The notes under the pieces were generated by a model. The model was not told the origin of the DNA, ran no database searches, and saw only the letters and a program-made list of their open reading frames with translations. 64,000 nucleotides of DNA from assembly GCA_963728545.1 (NCBI GenBank), contig CAVSKO010000002.1:2666001-2730000 (forward strand), read 5' to 3'. Numbering within the stretch: the stretch's first letter is position 1; each line of letters starts with the position of its first letter. Source of the stretch: DASUNP01 sp963728545 (GTDB lineage Bacteria > Acidobacteriota > Blastocatellia > UBA7656). The translations under genes were made by a program, and so were the position numbers. Positions 41,900 to 50,397 of the stretch are shown piece by piece.

Positions 41900-42160
41900 T
41901 ATCCGGTCGTCCCTTTCGTCTCGACTTTTCTGATGTCGATGATCTTAGAGAGAGTTTCCATTACAAGCAATCAAATAAAGCGTTCACATCGATCCGCCTC
42001 ATTTTTCAAAAACTGCTCAGCGCATTCTCACGCTGCCGCGCTTTAACAACCTTACAGTGGAAAGGTTAGATGTAATACTTTGCATTTTTATTCATATATC
42101 CATTGAAGAGCGCTTATGAAGGAACCGAATTATTAACCCAACACTAAACAGGAGGCTGAA
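41900..42160. other. Divergent promoter gap, no gene seen
   Basis: 261 bases between the minus-strand DUF4126 gene and the plus-strand gene at 42161. It is AT-rich over 42060-42150 and ends in a good AGGAGG ribosome site for the latter. No hairpin or repeat stands out. Confidence 0.4.
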
Positions 42161-42637
42161 ATGATATTTAGAGCGACAATCACAGCAGCTTTGAAGGATA
42201 GAATCGCAAGGGACATGGGGTTCGAGCTGGCAACGGGCTGGGAAAAGGTTCCGCTTGGGCAGTTCTACTTCTCGTCTGATCCGAAAGTCTCGGAAATTGT
42301 TGTTGAAAGGGTCATAGGAGAGACTCTTGATGCCATCCTAACGGCCCACGGGCGAATAATTTCCAGCTCCGCGTGGGCGAATCTCTTCTCTGGCATAGAC
42401 CCGACTACGACATCTGAGAACGCCGCAGGAAAAATGCTGGCCGCAGCATCCACCAGTATTCCCAAACCGCACTCAACCCCATTTTTCTTGGGCGCGGCGG
42501 CAGCAATGCAAGCCGCAAGGCGTGACGAGGTTGAAGGGCGTGGTGGAAGAGGTCGCTCTAGAAAAGCTGCTAAGAAGCCTGCGAGGCGAACTACATCCAA
42601 GCGGGGCAAGAAAAATCCGGCGAAGACGGAAGGTTAA
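42161..42637 (+). CDS. Hypothetical protein with histone-like basic tail, 158 aa
   Basis: Not recognised as a named family. AGGAGG precedes the ATG. Residues 1-120 look globular (KDRIARDMGFELATGWEKVP, VIGETLDAILTAHGRIISSS). The last ~40 residues are extremely basic: GRGRSRKAAKKPARRTTSKR then GKKNPAKTEG, similar to the AAKKP-type tails of histone H1-like bacterial proteins, so binding to DNA or RNA is plausible. It is 33 bases upstream of an exported-protein gene. Confidence 0.7.
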   Translation: MIFRATITAALKDRIARDMGFELATGWEKVPLGQFYFSSDPKVSEIVVERVIGETLDAILTAHGRIISSSAWANLFSGIDPTTTSENAAGKMLAAASTSIPKPHSTPFFLGAAAAMQAARRDEVEGRGGRGRSRKAAKKPARRTTSKRGKKNPAKTEG

Positions 42638-42670
42638 CCTCACCTATATCACAGCAAGAAAGGTGCAGCT

Positions 42671-44233
42671 ATGAAACGATCAATAAGTGTTCTGATGTGT
42701 GTGTTGTGCATCGCCCTGTTAGCCAATAGAAATGAGGCGCAATCTCTCAGCACTAAAGAAACAGGCTTAAGGAGGGAATCTCCTCCGCCTAGCGTGCTCA
42801 GGGTGAAGAGTGAAGACCCCAACCCGCTTATCGCAAGCTTCTCCACCGAGCCCGGCTCTCAGTGTACTGGGGGTATTGCGATGATGCTGGAGCTTACCAA
42901 GCCGCCTAACACGCTTGATTTCTGGAATAAAGTTTTCAAATACCTGTTTGAGCCCGATCCACACGCTTTGGAAGGCCAGGATGACAAGCAGTATTTCAAT
43001 AATAGGCCCGGAGATATTATGCTTGTCGAGATAAGTAGCAAGGGGAGTCCGCGTCAGCCACTGTCGCTCCGGTCTATCACCTCACCGTCTAACCCAGGAG
43101 GCGCAGAAGCCATAGTTATATGTATGGACCCTGCAACAAAGCCCCCCAGTGTATTCAGTATTTCGGTCAAATTCAAAGATGGGCCGAATCGTTCCGCGCC
43201 AGTGGAGTTGATTGATAAACCTTTCACAGCCGCAAAAGTGTCAGGCTCTCAATCTCCCTCACTCGCGGACGCGGGCGCAAAGCCGGGTGAGGTGGGCCAG
43301 AGGCCGTTAGATAGGAATCTGGACCTGGGCATTGCCTTCACGAGTGCCAGAGAAACTATTAAAGACCCCGTGACCATGCAGAACAGGATCGAGCGCAACA
43401 ACAGGGGCGTTCTGGATGTGCGGTTTATACCTTTTCTTAATATCCGCCGCAACCAGGTGCCTCCGTTTACACAGAAATGGTTTCCCTTTTGGACGCCGAT
43501 CTTTCTGGATGCAAACGTCTCCACCGGTAAGATAATAACCGAGACGCTCTCGCTCAATCGTGTAGAGTTCGGCACAGACCTTGAATACCGTTTCATCCCT
43601 TTCAATAAAAGAGTAGTTATAGATCGGCTCGGAAACAAACGTGCTGAGACAGACACGGGGCACTACACCACATTCTACCGGTTTATGTTCAAGGGAAAGC
43701 ATATTTCTGACCGCGACTTTAAACAGAAAGAGGTTGCGGCGTCAGTCGAGTTCCAACCAATGTTTGCTGCGCTGAACCACCCGATCGAGGCGAACTGGAA
43801 ACCGGCCCAAGACCCTATATCCGGTGCCTTCGTTTTCCAACGCGGCACGTACGGCTGGGAATTCAAGCCCGTGTTCGGGTTCGATTTCGGCAGGACCTAC
43901 AGCAGAGATAATCCGGCCATGGCAATCCAGCCCAGCCCTAACATCAGGCGATTCTATACAACCCTGGACGTGACCTTCGACATAACTTCCCGCCTCAAGC
44001 TCACGTTCACAGACACCTTCTACGTGCGCGGGGAGTCTGAAGAAAACAGGAAGAAGAATTACTTCAAAGGGGAGATTCTTTTGCCGATCGATAATCCATT
44101 CGGGAATACCTCTCAAGCGATATTCGCGAACTACGAGAACGGCAATAAGCCGCCCTTCAACAAGCCCGACGTCAGCGGATTCAGAATAGGCTACCGAATA
44201 AGGTCTACCGGCTGGTTCGGACAACGGCGCTGA
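42671..44233 (+). CDS. Exported protein, probable outer-membrane beta-barrel domain
   Basis: 520 residues. Signal peptide ISVLMCVLCIALLANRNEAQ with likely cleavage after AQS-type residues. Residues ~40-200 form a soluble region; from ~225 onward there are alternating aromatic and polar strands (FIPFLNIRRNQVPPFTQKWF, HYTTFYRFMFKGKHIS, YGWEFKPVFGFDFGRTY, FYTTLDVTFDITSRLKLTFT), ending in GWFGQRR. This suggests a transmembrane barrel, without a recognised family. A strong hairpin follows the stop. Confidence 0.65.
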   Translation: MKRSISVLMCVLCIALLANRNEAQSLSTKETGLRRESPPPSVLRVKSEDPNPLIASFSTEPGSQCTGGIAMMLELTKPPNTLDFWNKVFKYLFEPDPHALEGQDDKQYFNNRPGDIMLVEISSKGSPRQPLSLRSITSPSNPGGAEAIVICMDPATKPPSVFSISVKFKDGPNRSAPVELIDKPFTAAKVSGSQSPSLADAGAKPGEVGQRPLDRNLDLGIAFTSARETIKDPVTMQNRIERNNRGVLDVRFIPFLNIRRNQVPPFTQKWFPFWTPIFLDANVSTGKIITETLSLNRVEFGTDLEYRFIPFNKRVVIDRLGNKRAETDTGHYTTFYRFMFKGKHISDRDFKQKEVAASVEFQPMFAALNHPIEANWKPAQDPISGAFVFQRGTYGWEFKPVFGFDFGRTYSRDNPAMAIQPSPNIRRFYTTLDVTFDITSRLKLTFTDTFYVRGESEENRKKNYFKGEILLPIDNPFGNTSQAIFANYENGNKPPFNKPDVSGFRIGYRIRSTGWFGQRR

Positions 44234-44241
44234 ATAACAAG

Positions 44242-44268
44242 GCCGCCTGCTGGACAGAAGCAGGCGGC
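44242..44268 (+). terminator. Terminator-like hairpin after 44233
   Basis: The perfect 10-base arms GCCGCCTGCT and AGCAGGCGGC around a 7-base loop begin eight bases after the stop codon. There is only a short CGTCTTAT after it and no strong T run, so termination efficiency is uncertain. Confidence 0.6.
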
Positions 44269-44441
44269 GCCGTCTTATACGTCGTTCGCGCAACTTCTGC
44301 GCAGTTGCAAGCTCGTGAGCCACTCACGGGGCCGAGTAGATAGAGAGTCTGCACCTGCTTTGTTTAATCCTGCTCTGCTCTAGTTCAACCACCTGACGAC
44401 AAGATTCAATCGTCGCTACGCGGCTTAACTTAATGCCATTG

Positions 44442-44495
44442 CCCTGTAAGGGCGAAATAAGTTTGATTGATCAACTTTATTTCGCCCTTACAGGG
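44442..44495. repeat. Palindromic repeat, family 2 hairpin, copy 2
   Basis: CCCTGTAAGGGCGAAATAAG and its near-perfect inverse (ending CTTACAGGG) form a ~26-bp stem with a minimal loop. It is clearly related to the inner hairpin at 40029-40074 (CCTGAAAGGGCGAAATA), differing mainly in one stem base that is changed on both sides. The compensated change supports pressure to keep the fold. Confidence 0.8.
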
Positions 44496-44555
44496 CTGTC
44501 GCGATATTGGCGATGACCTGGGGCTGCGCCACAGGCTATCAGATTTCGCTTATGA

Positions 44556-45074
44556 TTACTCCTCATCCCTTATCGGCACTCGTGTCATGAGCGCACCGAC
44601 CCACTGGTTAGGCCCGAAGTTCGTGTGACACATCACGCAACTTGGGTGCATGCTGCTGTTGAGGGGAACCGAGCGACGATAGTACCAGTTATTGCCCAAG
44701 CGGTCGGCGCGGGACGTGTTCCCCTGCCCCTGGAGCGCAAGGGCCAGCGACCTCCGCTCGAACGAATCTATGGGAAGGTCGTTTAGTCCACCCAGGAGAG
44801 GGGCAAAGATGCCGACCAGCCTTATATCCTTGTTCGAGTTGTTGAATATCAGCGAGATCGCCTGCTTACCTTCCTCTACGTTATCCGGGGTGGTCTCACC
44901 GAACTCCTGGAGAAGCGCAGCGAACAACTCATTGTGCAAGAGGGTGCTTGTCCGCTCGGCGAAATCTTTTTCCTCTTCCGAGGGGGTATTGTCGGTGCGT
45001 CCGAAGCCCGCAACCCCAACGACTGTGAGCAGAAGGACAAGAGTGACGATCCGTTTAATTGTCATGTAGCGCAT
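44556..45074 (-). CDS. Exported monohaem c-type protein (DUF3365-like)
   Basis: 172 residues from MRYMTIKRIVTLVLLLTVVG (45074). The leader is a signal peptide almost identical in wording to that of the next gene (45320-45889). The mature part is helical (EEKDFAERTSTLLHNELFAA) with one haem-binding motif HPSCVMCHTNFG and then NQWVGALMTRVP. The layout resembles DUF3365/Tll0287-like haem domains used as redox or gas sensors. A conserved upstream DNA element (45190-45250) is shared with three other units. Confidence 0.75.
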   Translation of the reverse strand: MRYMTIKRIVTLVLLLTVVGVAGFGRTDNTPSEEEKDFAERTSTLLHNELFAALLQEFGETTPDNVEEGKQAISLIFNNSNKDIRLVGIFAPLLGGLNDLPIDSFERRSLALALQGQGNTSRADRLGNNWYYRRSVPLNSSMHPSCVMCHTNFGPNQWVGALMTRVPIRDEE

Positions 45075-45189
45075 TAATCTACTCCTTATTGTTTGAATTT
45101 TTTGTTTCCGGTTTTCGTAAGGATGAGTTGAGCGGTAGGTAGAGGGGAACAAGGGAGCCCTACCATCTCAACTCATCCTCACTTATCGA

Positions 45190-45250
45190 ATCGGCTTTCG
45201 AAATCGACTACCAAAAGGGAAAGTTGCTGAAATTTCGATGATATTACTGC
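45190..45250 (-). promoter_or_regulatory. Shared upstream element, copy A
   Basis: It contains TCGGCTTTCGAAATCGACTA, AAAAGGGAAAGTTGCTGAAA and ATATTACTGC on the plus strand. On the minus strand this reads CAGTAATA then a TTCAGCAACTTTCC block, about 145 bases before the haem-protein start. Copies B-D lie at 45931, 47165 and 53085. Confidence 0.55.
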
Positions 45251-45319
45251 CGCCACGAAATTGTTTTGATAGTTATTCCGGCAGGTAACAAAGTTGATCC
45301 GAATGAGTGCGCAAACGAA

Positions 45320-45889
45320 TCAGTTACTCGCGCGGTAGAAATAATACTCTGCGGTGTAAGGCACATCTGTAATCGCACCGATCGATGAGCCGGGGGCAGT
45401 AGGGGCTAAACCGCCTACGGTGTTCACCCGCTGTATGTAGGTCACAGAGTTAAAAATGCCGGGGCCGGTGTTCGAGACCGTCTGGAGCAGCAACCAGGGA
45501 ATGGCGGTTGGCTCCGGGGTGCAGCCTTCCTGCCGCGCAGCGACTACGGTGCCGCCACTGTTGCTCTCCCAGGTGGGGCCGACGTAGTGAGTGCCGACTC
45601 TTCCATGATATTCGGCGTCGGCGTACAACGTCGCCACGGGCTCCACTAACACCCAGGCTGCGCCGTCCCATCTGTATCTCTGCACGCCTACCGCGTACGC
45701 ATGGAAAGCCACTCTGTTTCCCGCCGGCACATCCACTCTGTCGCAGAGAGGGGACGGCAATTCCGGCGCGCGGTTGTTGCCGTTGTTGTTGTCGCCCGCC
45801 CGTGCAGCCGGAGTGGACGCGAGCCCGACTCCGGCAACAGTGAGCAGGATGACAAGTGCGATGATCCGTTTAATTTTCATGTAGCGCAT
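45320..45889 (-). CDS. Exported protein of unknown function, 189 aa
   Basis: It starts MRYMKIKRIIALVILLTVAG with cleavage likely near ARAGD. The mature part is hydrophilic with Gly, Asn and Trp (NNNGNNRAPELPSPLCDRVD, RWDGAAWVLVEPVATLYADA) and a second cysteine in RQEGCTPEP. No family is recognised. The leader and untranslated region resemble those of the adjacent haem-protein gene, pointing to duplication of the promoter plus signal sequence or to coordinated control. Confidence 0.65.
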   Translation of the reverse strand: MRYMKIKRIIALVILLTVAGVGLASTPAARAGDNNNGNNRAPELPSPLCDRVDVPAGNRVAFHAYAVGVQRYRWDGAAWVLVEPVATLYADAEYHGRVGTHYVGPTWESNSGGTVVAARQEGCTPEPTAIPWLLLQTVSNTGPGIFNSVTYIQRVNTVGGLAPTAPGSSIGAITDVPYTAEYYFYRASN

Positions 45890-46251
45890 TAATTAACTCC
45901 TTTTAATCAATTTTGTTTTTGTACACATCTAATCGGCATTCGAAATTGGCTGCCGAAAAAAGGAAAGTTGCTGAACTTTCCACCATATTACTGACAGGTA
46001 AAAAATTTCTTTCGCTTCCTCAGCCGCCGCCGAGAAGCTGGCGTGTGCGCGCGTCACGCCCGCCAGCGCGTCTGACCCGTGCGGGAACATGACGTTATCG
46101 CCGAACAGAGCCGCGAGCACCTGGCTGTCAATTGACGCGGCAAGAATTAGTCTGCCCGGTTCGACAGCCTCTCTTCTTGCTCTGGTCAAGGGACGATGAG
46201 GGACGCAGAAAGCGCTCTTCTTAGAGCGTGTCGGACATCAAGTTTTTGTCC
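45890..46251. other. Intergenic region with one possible gene fragment
   Basis: 362 bases between the exported-protein gene and the methyltransferase gene. It holds regulatory copy B. A minus-strand stretch near 46015-46180 reads SIDSQVLAALFGDNVMFPHG then SDALAGVTRAHASFSAAAEE, which looks like a piece of a real protein. It has no start signal and I cannot identify it. Confidence 0.35.
45931..45995 (-). promoter_or_regulatory. Shared upstream element, copy B
   Basis: It reads TCGGCATTCGAAATTGGCTG, then AGGAAAGTTGCTGAACTTTC, then CATATTACTG on the plus strand. GGAAAGTT and AACTTTCC form an 8-bp hairpin around GCTG or CAGC. It lies about 60-100 bases upstream of the exported-protein start at 45889. 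Confidence 0.6.
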
Positions 46252-47031
46252 TTAAGCGGACTTTGCTTTTTGGTTCGCGGGCAGCGTGCCGGCGTTCGCT
46301 TTGCCGATCCGTAGAGGCAGTATCATCGGCACATGCTTTTGATAGCGTCTGTATTCGTCGCCGTAAAGACTTATCAAATCCCTCTCTTCAAACTGTATCG
46401 CCATGAATATGTAGAGGGTCGTGGCTATTGCAAAGAATAGATGCGCCATCGTCATCGTAGGCGTTGCCCAGAATGCGAACAGCCAGCCCAGATAAAGCGG
46501 ATGGCGGACGTGACGGTACAGAACCGGAGTCCTGAATACCACTTGCGTATACTCTTTGCCGAGCAGAAAAAGATAGACCTGCCTGAGCCCGAAAAGATCG
46601 AAATGATTTATCAGAAATGTGCTGATCAGGACTAGCAGCCAGCCCGCTGCGCACAGCCCGTATAGGACGATGCGGAGCGCCTGCTCTTCTACGTCCCAAA
46701 CCACTCCGCCCATAGGCCGCCACTGCCGGAACAATACGAGCAATGCCAGAGAGGAAAACAGGACATACGTGCTGCGCTCGACCGGCTCGGGGATAAAACG
46801 TGTCCACGCGCGCTTGAACCAGGGCCGCGCCATCAAGCTGTGCTGGAAGGCGAACAGCGCGAGCAACCCTGCGTTTATCAACAAGGCTTCGCCGAGCGGG
46901 CCGGATCGCCCCGAATCAATCGTTTTTGGAAAGACCAGGTTGCCGATGAAACCTGCCGCGTAGAGGAAGGTCCCGAAAAAGATCAAGTAACACAACGCGC
47001 CATAGATAAATGTTGTAATTCTAATGAACAT
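46252..47031 (-). CDS. mddA: Methanethiol S-methyltransferase-like membrane protein (MddA type)
   Basis: 259 residues with about five hydrophobic helices and GGGGG upstream of the ATG. The family wording is strong: FAFQHSLMARPWFKRAWTRF, then PEPVERSTYVLFSSLALLVL, then STFLINHFDLFGLRQVYLFL, HVRHPLYLGWLFAFWATPTM and IQFEERDLISLYGDEYRRYQ. This matches MddA, which methylates methanethiol with SAM to give dimethyl sulfide, within the NnrU/isoprenylcysteine methyltransferase superfamily. Other methyl acceptors cannot be excluded. The shared regulatory element (copy C) lies about 140 bases upstream. Confidence 0.8.
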   Translation of the reverse strand: MFIRITTFIYGALCYLIFFGTFLYAAGFIGNLVFPKTIDSGRSGPLGEALLINAGLLALFAFQHSLMARPWFKRAWTRFIPEPVERSTYVLFSSLALLVLFRQWRPMGGVVWDVEEQALRIVLYGLCAAGWLLVLISTFLINHFDLFGLRQVYLFLLGKEYTQVVFRTPVLYRHVRHPLYLGWLFAFWATPTMTMAHLFFAIATTLYIFMAIQFEERDLISLYGDEYRRYQKHVPMILPLRIGKANAGTLPANQKAKSA

Positions 47032-47164
47032 TAAAACCCCCTTCGAAATGTTGACATCAAGGACGTCAAGATATAGTCTTTAGCTTTTCCCGGTGAGTTG
47101 GATTAAACTCCGGCCCTGGCAGCGTCCCGGACAGGAATTTAATCCACCACTTTTCAAACACCGT

Positions 47165-47205
47165 AATGAAGAGAAGTTGCTGAACTTTTCCAGGTATTAC
47201 TATTC
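47165..47205 (-). promoter_or_regulatory. Shared upstream element, copy C
   Basis: AGAAGTTGCTGAACTTTTCC then AGGTATTACT on the plus strand corresponds to the core of copies A and B (AAAGTTGCTGAACTTTCC and ATATTACT). It is about 140 bases before the methyltransferase ATG, on the matching strand. Confidence 0.55.
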
Positions 47206-47429
47206 GCTAGATTTTTTTATGGCTATCTCTGTTTCAATGTGTGGGATTCGTAACAGTGGGTGAAGTGGGATGAGCCAGACTGCTCATCTCGCAGGTCGCA
47301 AAGAGGCTAGTTAAGAAGTTGGTTGCTCGATATAATTTAAACAAACCAGTGAGACAATCATATTTGGATGAGACACCTTTCTATTAATCCTATTGAGCCC
47401 TGATTAGAGTTCGCCTTCCATCAGAATTC

Positions 47430-47473
47430 TTAATGTCGTCTTTCATCTAAACCCACGACACCCCGACACCGTC
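47430..47473. repeat. Direct repeat, left copy, bounding AT-rich insert
   Basis: TTAATGTCGTCTTTCATCTA followed by CGACACCCCGACACCGTC is repeated at 49695-49738 with few differences. The two copies enclose 2.2 kb of AT-rich DNA. Confidence 0.75.
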
Positions 47474-47635
47474 ACCCCTTGTCACCTCGTCGGGGCTATT
47501 TCCAAGTCGTCTAAGACGCATTGCGCAGTAAAGTAATTTGATTCATTATTCCTCAAAATTGATAAGTGCTATTTGGGAGACTAATATTGGCTCATTTGGT
47601 CTAGTCTCATTTAATGGAAGAAGAAAGGCAGCGCT

Positions 47636-48235
47636 GTGAATTCTTGGTTTTACATAGGAGTGATACCATTCCCAAGCCCAGGAGAATATCCGCCTCCGTT
47701 CCCAGATTCTCTAAGAGCACTCTCCTCGCTTGAAGAAGAATTGAAAACAATATCTGGATCGGCAATATATACTGAATCAAGGTGGGGATATACTTACCGT
47801 AGCGAGCCAATAAAATTGGCTGATAAAAGGCACAAAAAGACAGAAAAGAAGGTTGAACCATCTGATGGTGGTGCTCCGTGCCCTATGGATCCAGCGTGGG
47901 TACAACTTGTTGTTGGCCTTGCCAGTTCTGGATTAGCAGTTGCTTTTTATAAGGTTCTAAAGGCGTGGATCGAAGCTCGTGCTGGACGTAAAATAAAATT
48001 GAAATTTGGGAAGTGGGAGGCTGACTTCACAGGCCTAAATCAACGGCAAGTTATAAAGTTATTTCGTGAACTCCAGAATATATCTACAGAGAAGAAGTCA
48101 TCTAAAAAATCTACATCAAAGCAGATTACCGGTTTACTCAAAGAACTAAACATACCTGCTGAACGAATCAAAAAAACATCTAAGAAAGCACTTGCCAAAG
48201 GGCGAGGGCCGAAGATTAAGAAGCTGAAAAAATAA
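47636..48235 (+). CDS. Hypothetical protein with EACC1-like membrane segment, 199 aa
   Basis: It starts at GTG 47636 (AAGG upstream), though the start is uncertain. The N-terminal ~95 residues are unlike anything I know. Residues ~103-150, WVQLVVGLASSGLAVAFYKV then LKAWIEARAGRKIKLKFGKW, resemble effector-associated constant component 1 (EACC1) of bacterial conflict systems, in which one helix precedes a small alpha/beta domain. The last 40 residues are lysine-rich. No CHAT or peptidase effector is adjacent. It is in the AT-rich insert. Confidence 0.5.
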   Translation: MNSWFYIGVIPFPSPGEYPPPFPDSLRALSSLEEELKTISGSAIYTESRWGYTYRSEPIKLADKRHKKTEKKVEPSDGGAPCPMDPAWVQLVVGLASSGLAVAFYKVLKAWIEARAGRKIKLKFGKWEADFTGLNQRQVIKLFRELQNISTEKKSSKKSTSKQITGLLKELNIPAERIKKTSKKALAKGRGPKIKKLKK

Positions 48236-48276
48236 AAAGAACGCGGGTATTTCAGTATTATAATGTCCACTTCTTA

Positions 48277-48795
48277 TCAATATGTCAGCTTGGCTCCTCG
48301 CAATGTTATAAATATGTCATCAATGTGGTAGATAGTCCCAACAACTCTAGCTATTCTCCCTTTGTTCATTATGCCTAATTCTTTGTACTCTGAAAGCTTC
48401 ACGCCAAACCGGACTGCAACAAAGCTATGATCCGGATAAGCTAGCAGAACTAAAACATTACCATTTCCCTTATCATCGGCTGAAACAAACGAGAGTTCCC
48501 AATCCACCTTTATACCCTCGTAGTGTCGCGCTATGTCTGCTTGCTGCAGAGGAGGCACTTTCCCAATTTCTTCCATAATCTGCTTTGGAGTGGGATCACT
48601 CAATTTAATTGAACTTTGATCGGTCTTATCTACAGGAGTTGTATTTGCCGAATTGTTTTTAGTTTCTGCCGGCGGTGAAGTTTGTTGTTGAATAGTAGCT
48701 TCTGATTTCTTGTCGAAAAATTCTTTAACAGCAGTAATCTGACCTATTCTCACCCCTACAACAACGGCTGCAAGGGGCAAACCAACCAAAGCCAA
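48277..48795 (-). CDS. Hypothetical membrane-anchored protein, 172 aa
   Basis: The start is uncertain (TTG at 48795; no ATG in frame before an upstream stop). An N-terminal hydrophobic segment (ALVGLPLAAVVVGVRIG) is followed by a linker rich in Thr, Asn and Ser, then residues ~75-172 with a possible OB-like fold (VLVLLAYPDHSFVAVRFGVK, then LSEYKELGIMNKGRIARVVG, then TIYHIDDIFITLRGAKLTY). Unidentified. It is AT-rich like its neighbours and convergent with the 199-residue gene. Confidence 0.6.
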   Translation of the reverse strand: MALVGLPLAAVVVGVRIGQITAVKEFFDKKSEATIQQQTSPPAETKNNSANTTPVDKTDQSSIKLSDPTPKQIMEEIGKVPPLQQADIARHYEGIKVDWELSFVSADDKGNGNVLVLLAYPDHSFVAVRFGVKLSEYKELGIMNKGRIARVVGTIYHIDDIFITLRGAKLTY

Positions 48796-49064
48796 ACTGA
48801 TACCGGAATATTTTCAATGAGCTACGATATAGGGACTTTATCAGGTAGCTTCCGCTGATCCGTTTTCAAATCACTATTCTCAACACTATCTTTATCAAGT
48901 GAAATTTTCGTTTGGGTGTCCTCGCTTTAGTGTCGAAAGTTTACTTCTGGGGTAGAAGTATAAAATATAACAGAATATCGTCTTTTCTCCACATCTGCGA
49001 CATTGGATGTTAGCCACTGTTAGAGTAAGGTATGATATATTCGTCTTTGAAACTGGGAGGGATA

Positions 49065-49229
49065 ATGACAGCAGTAAATACAAACTCTAAGAGGGCAAAC
49101 ACCAAGCGGGCAACAAAGACCACTAGCCCAAAGACTGCAAAAACATCAGCGGCTAACGAGGCCACCTTGCGCGCCTGGAAGAAGACTTATGAGAATCGAA
49201 AGAAATTAGAGAAGACCTCCACGCGCTAA
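49065..49229 (+). CDS. Small basic antitoxin-like protein
   Basis: 54 residues from MTAVNTNSKRANTKRATKTT, GGGAGGG upstream. A basic Lys/Thr/Ala-rich head is followed by ANEATLRAWKKTYENRKKLE. Its stop overlaps the start of the PIN gene (TAATG), the usual layout of antitoxin-toxin pairs. No known antitoxin fold is obvious; position is the main evidence. Confidence 0.6.
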   Translation: MTAVNTNSKRANTKRATKTTSPKTAKTSAANEATLRAWKKTYENRKKLEKTSTR

Positions 49230-49666
49230 TGCCGATCATTACTTTTGACACTTCAGTTTTCATTGCTTACAAACCGGCAGAACTCCCTGCCGGTTTTCGT
49301 ATGTCTGCCGTAGTCATTCAAGAACTAACTGCCGGAGCGATTGATAAATCAGAAGTGCAATACTGGAATGCTTCGCGGATCCTCCACGAGAAGGCCGGCA
49401 CCTTACTTGTGCCAACGGGTGAGGATTGGTGGCTTGCCGGCAAAGTTATAAACTCGCTCTTGCGCGGCCTTAAATCAAAGGCAAAAGGAAAAAAAACTCC
49501 CAAGCTCCATCCGGATAAATTATCTAGAATTATTCGGGACGTGCTAATTGCCCGAACTGCCCGGCGCGCCGGGGCACTGCTTGTTACTGATAATATCTAC
49601 GATTTTGAGATGATTAAAGCTTTTTGCAATGTGCGAATGATCAGCGGCAAGGAGTTCTTTCGGTAA
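49229..49666 (+). CDS. PIN-domain ribonuclease toxin (VapC-like)
   Basis: 145 residues. PIN fold acidic residues: Asp in IITFDTSVFIAYKP, Glu in VVIQELTAGA, then Asp in RDVLIARTARRAGALLVTDN and DFEMIKAF. These form a Mg-dependent RNA-cleaving centre. Partner antitoxin overlaps upstream. It lies at the right end of the AT-rich insert, just before the right direct repeat. Confidence 0.85.
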   Translation: MPIITFDTSVFIAYKPAELPAGFRMSAVVIQELTAGAIDKSEVQYWNASRILHEKAGTLLVPTGEDWWLAGKVINSLLRGLKSKAKGKKTPKLHPDKLSRIIRDVLIARTARRAGALLVTDNIYDFEMIKAFCNVRMISGKEFFR

Positions 49667-49694
49667 TATTACAGACTTAGAATCACTCTCTTAT

Positions 49695-49738
49695 TTAATG
49701 TCGTCTTTCATCTAAAGCTCCGACACCCCCGACACCGT
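49695..49738. repeat. Direct repeat, right copy, bounding AT-rich insert
   Basis: TTAATGTCGTCTTTCATCTA then CGACACCCCCGACACCGTC. Immediately after it the reading frame of a TPR gene begins without its own start, so the repeat may mark a junction. Confidence 0.75.
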
Positions 49739-50397
49739 CCTATAGAAGTCTGGGAGTCGCACATTATTTACTTAAAGATTATGCGTCTGCAATACCCGCC
49801 TTCACAAAAGCATTGTCAATAGCTCCCGAAGATATTAATGCCCTCCTAGGTCGCGGACGAGCATTTATGGAAAAATCAGACTTTGCTCTTGCTGTCAGAG
49901 ATCTAGACCAGGTCTCACGAGCGTATCCGGATGATGCTGATATTTGTATTATCTATGGAGATGCTTTGTTCTTTAATGATGAGCGCGATAAAGCGATCAA
50001 AAGTTATAATAAGGCTATAAAACTTCAGCCAAACTATGCTCAAGCCTACTTATCACGAGCTGAAGCCTATCGCTTACAAAGCCGGTTTGACTTGGCGGTT
50101 AAAGACTATAGCCAAGCCATATCACTGAACCCGTATGATATGGGTAGTTATATTAAGTGAGCAAACACGTATCTCTTAATGGGGCAATTCAATACTGCCT
50201 TAGAAGATTACAATATGGTCATAGATATAGCACCTGAGTCCGCACCTGCTTATCTCACTCGGGCCTTATTTTTCGTAATGACTCGTAAAAACGAGCAAGC
50301 TATAGCAGACCTAAAACATGTACTCGAACTTACTGATGATCAGTACATGACTCAAAAAGCTCTAGAAGAGTTGCGGGAACTGGGGGTACATCAATAA
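49738..50397 (+). pseudogene. TPR-repeat gene, 5'-truncated and interrupted by a TGA
   Basis: The frame is open from about 49738: YRSLGVAHYLLKDYASAIPA, FTKALSIAPEDINALLGRGR, then DKAIKSYNKAIKLQPNYAQA and NRAFDLAVKDYSQAI-like TPR helices. At 50158-50160 a TGA sits where AGT-TAT-ATT-AAG is followed by the next TPR (ANTYLLMGQFNTALEDYNMV), probably from CGA. There is no proper start codon; the 5' part is lost at the direct repeat. The two pieces could be read as separate 115- and 72-residue proteins. Confidence 0.65.

Larger units (their letters stand above)
47032..47635. other. AT-rich intergenic region
   Basis: 604 bases without a convincing gene. It contains regulatory copy C (47165-47205), the left copy of a 44-bp direct repeat (47430-47473), and CCCCGAC with GTCGGGG arms around 47461-47490 that could terminate transcription. 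Base composition becomes AT-rich from about 47200 onward. Confidence 0.5.

Noticed and set aside
50158..50160. Selenocysteine at the TGA inside the TPR gene
   Set aside because: No selenocysteine insertion hairpin or redox context; a CGA to TGA mutation in a decaying gene explains it better.
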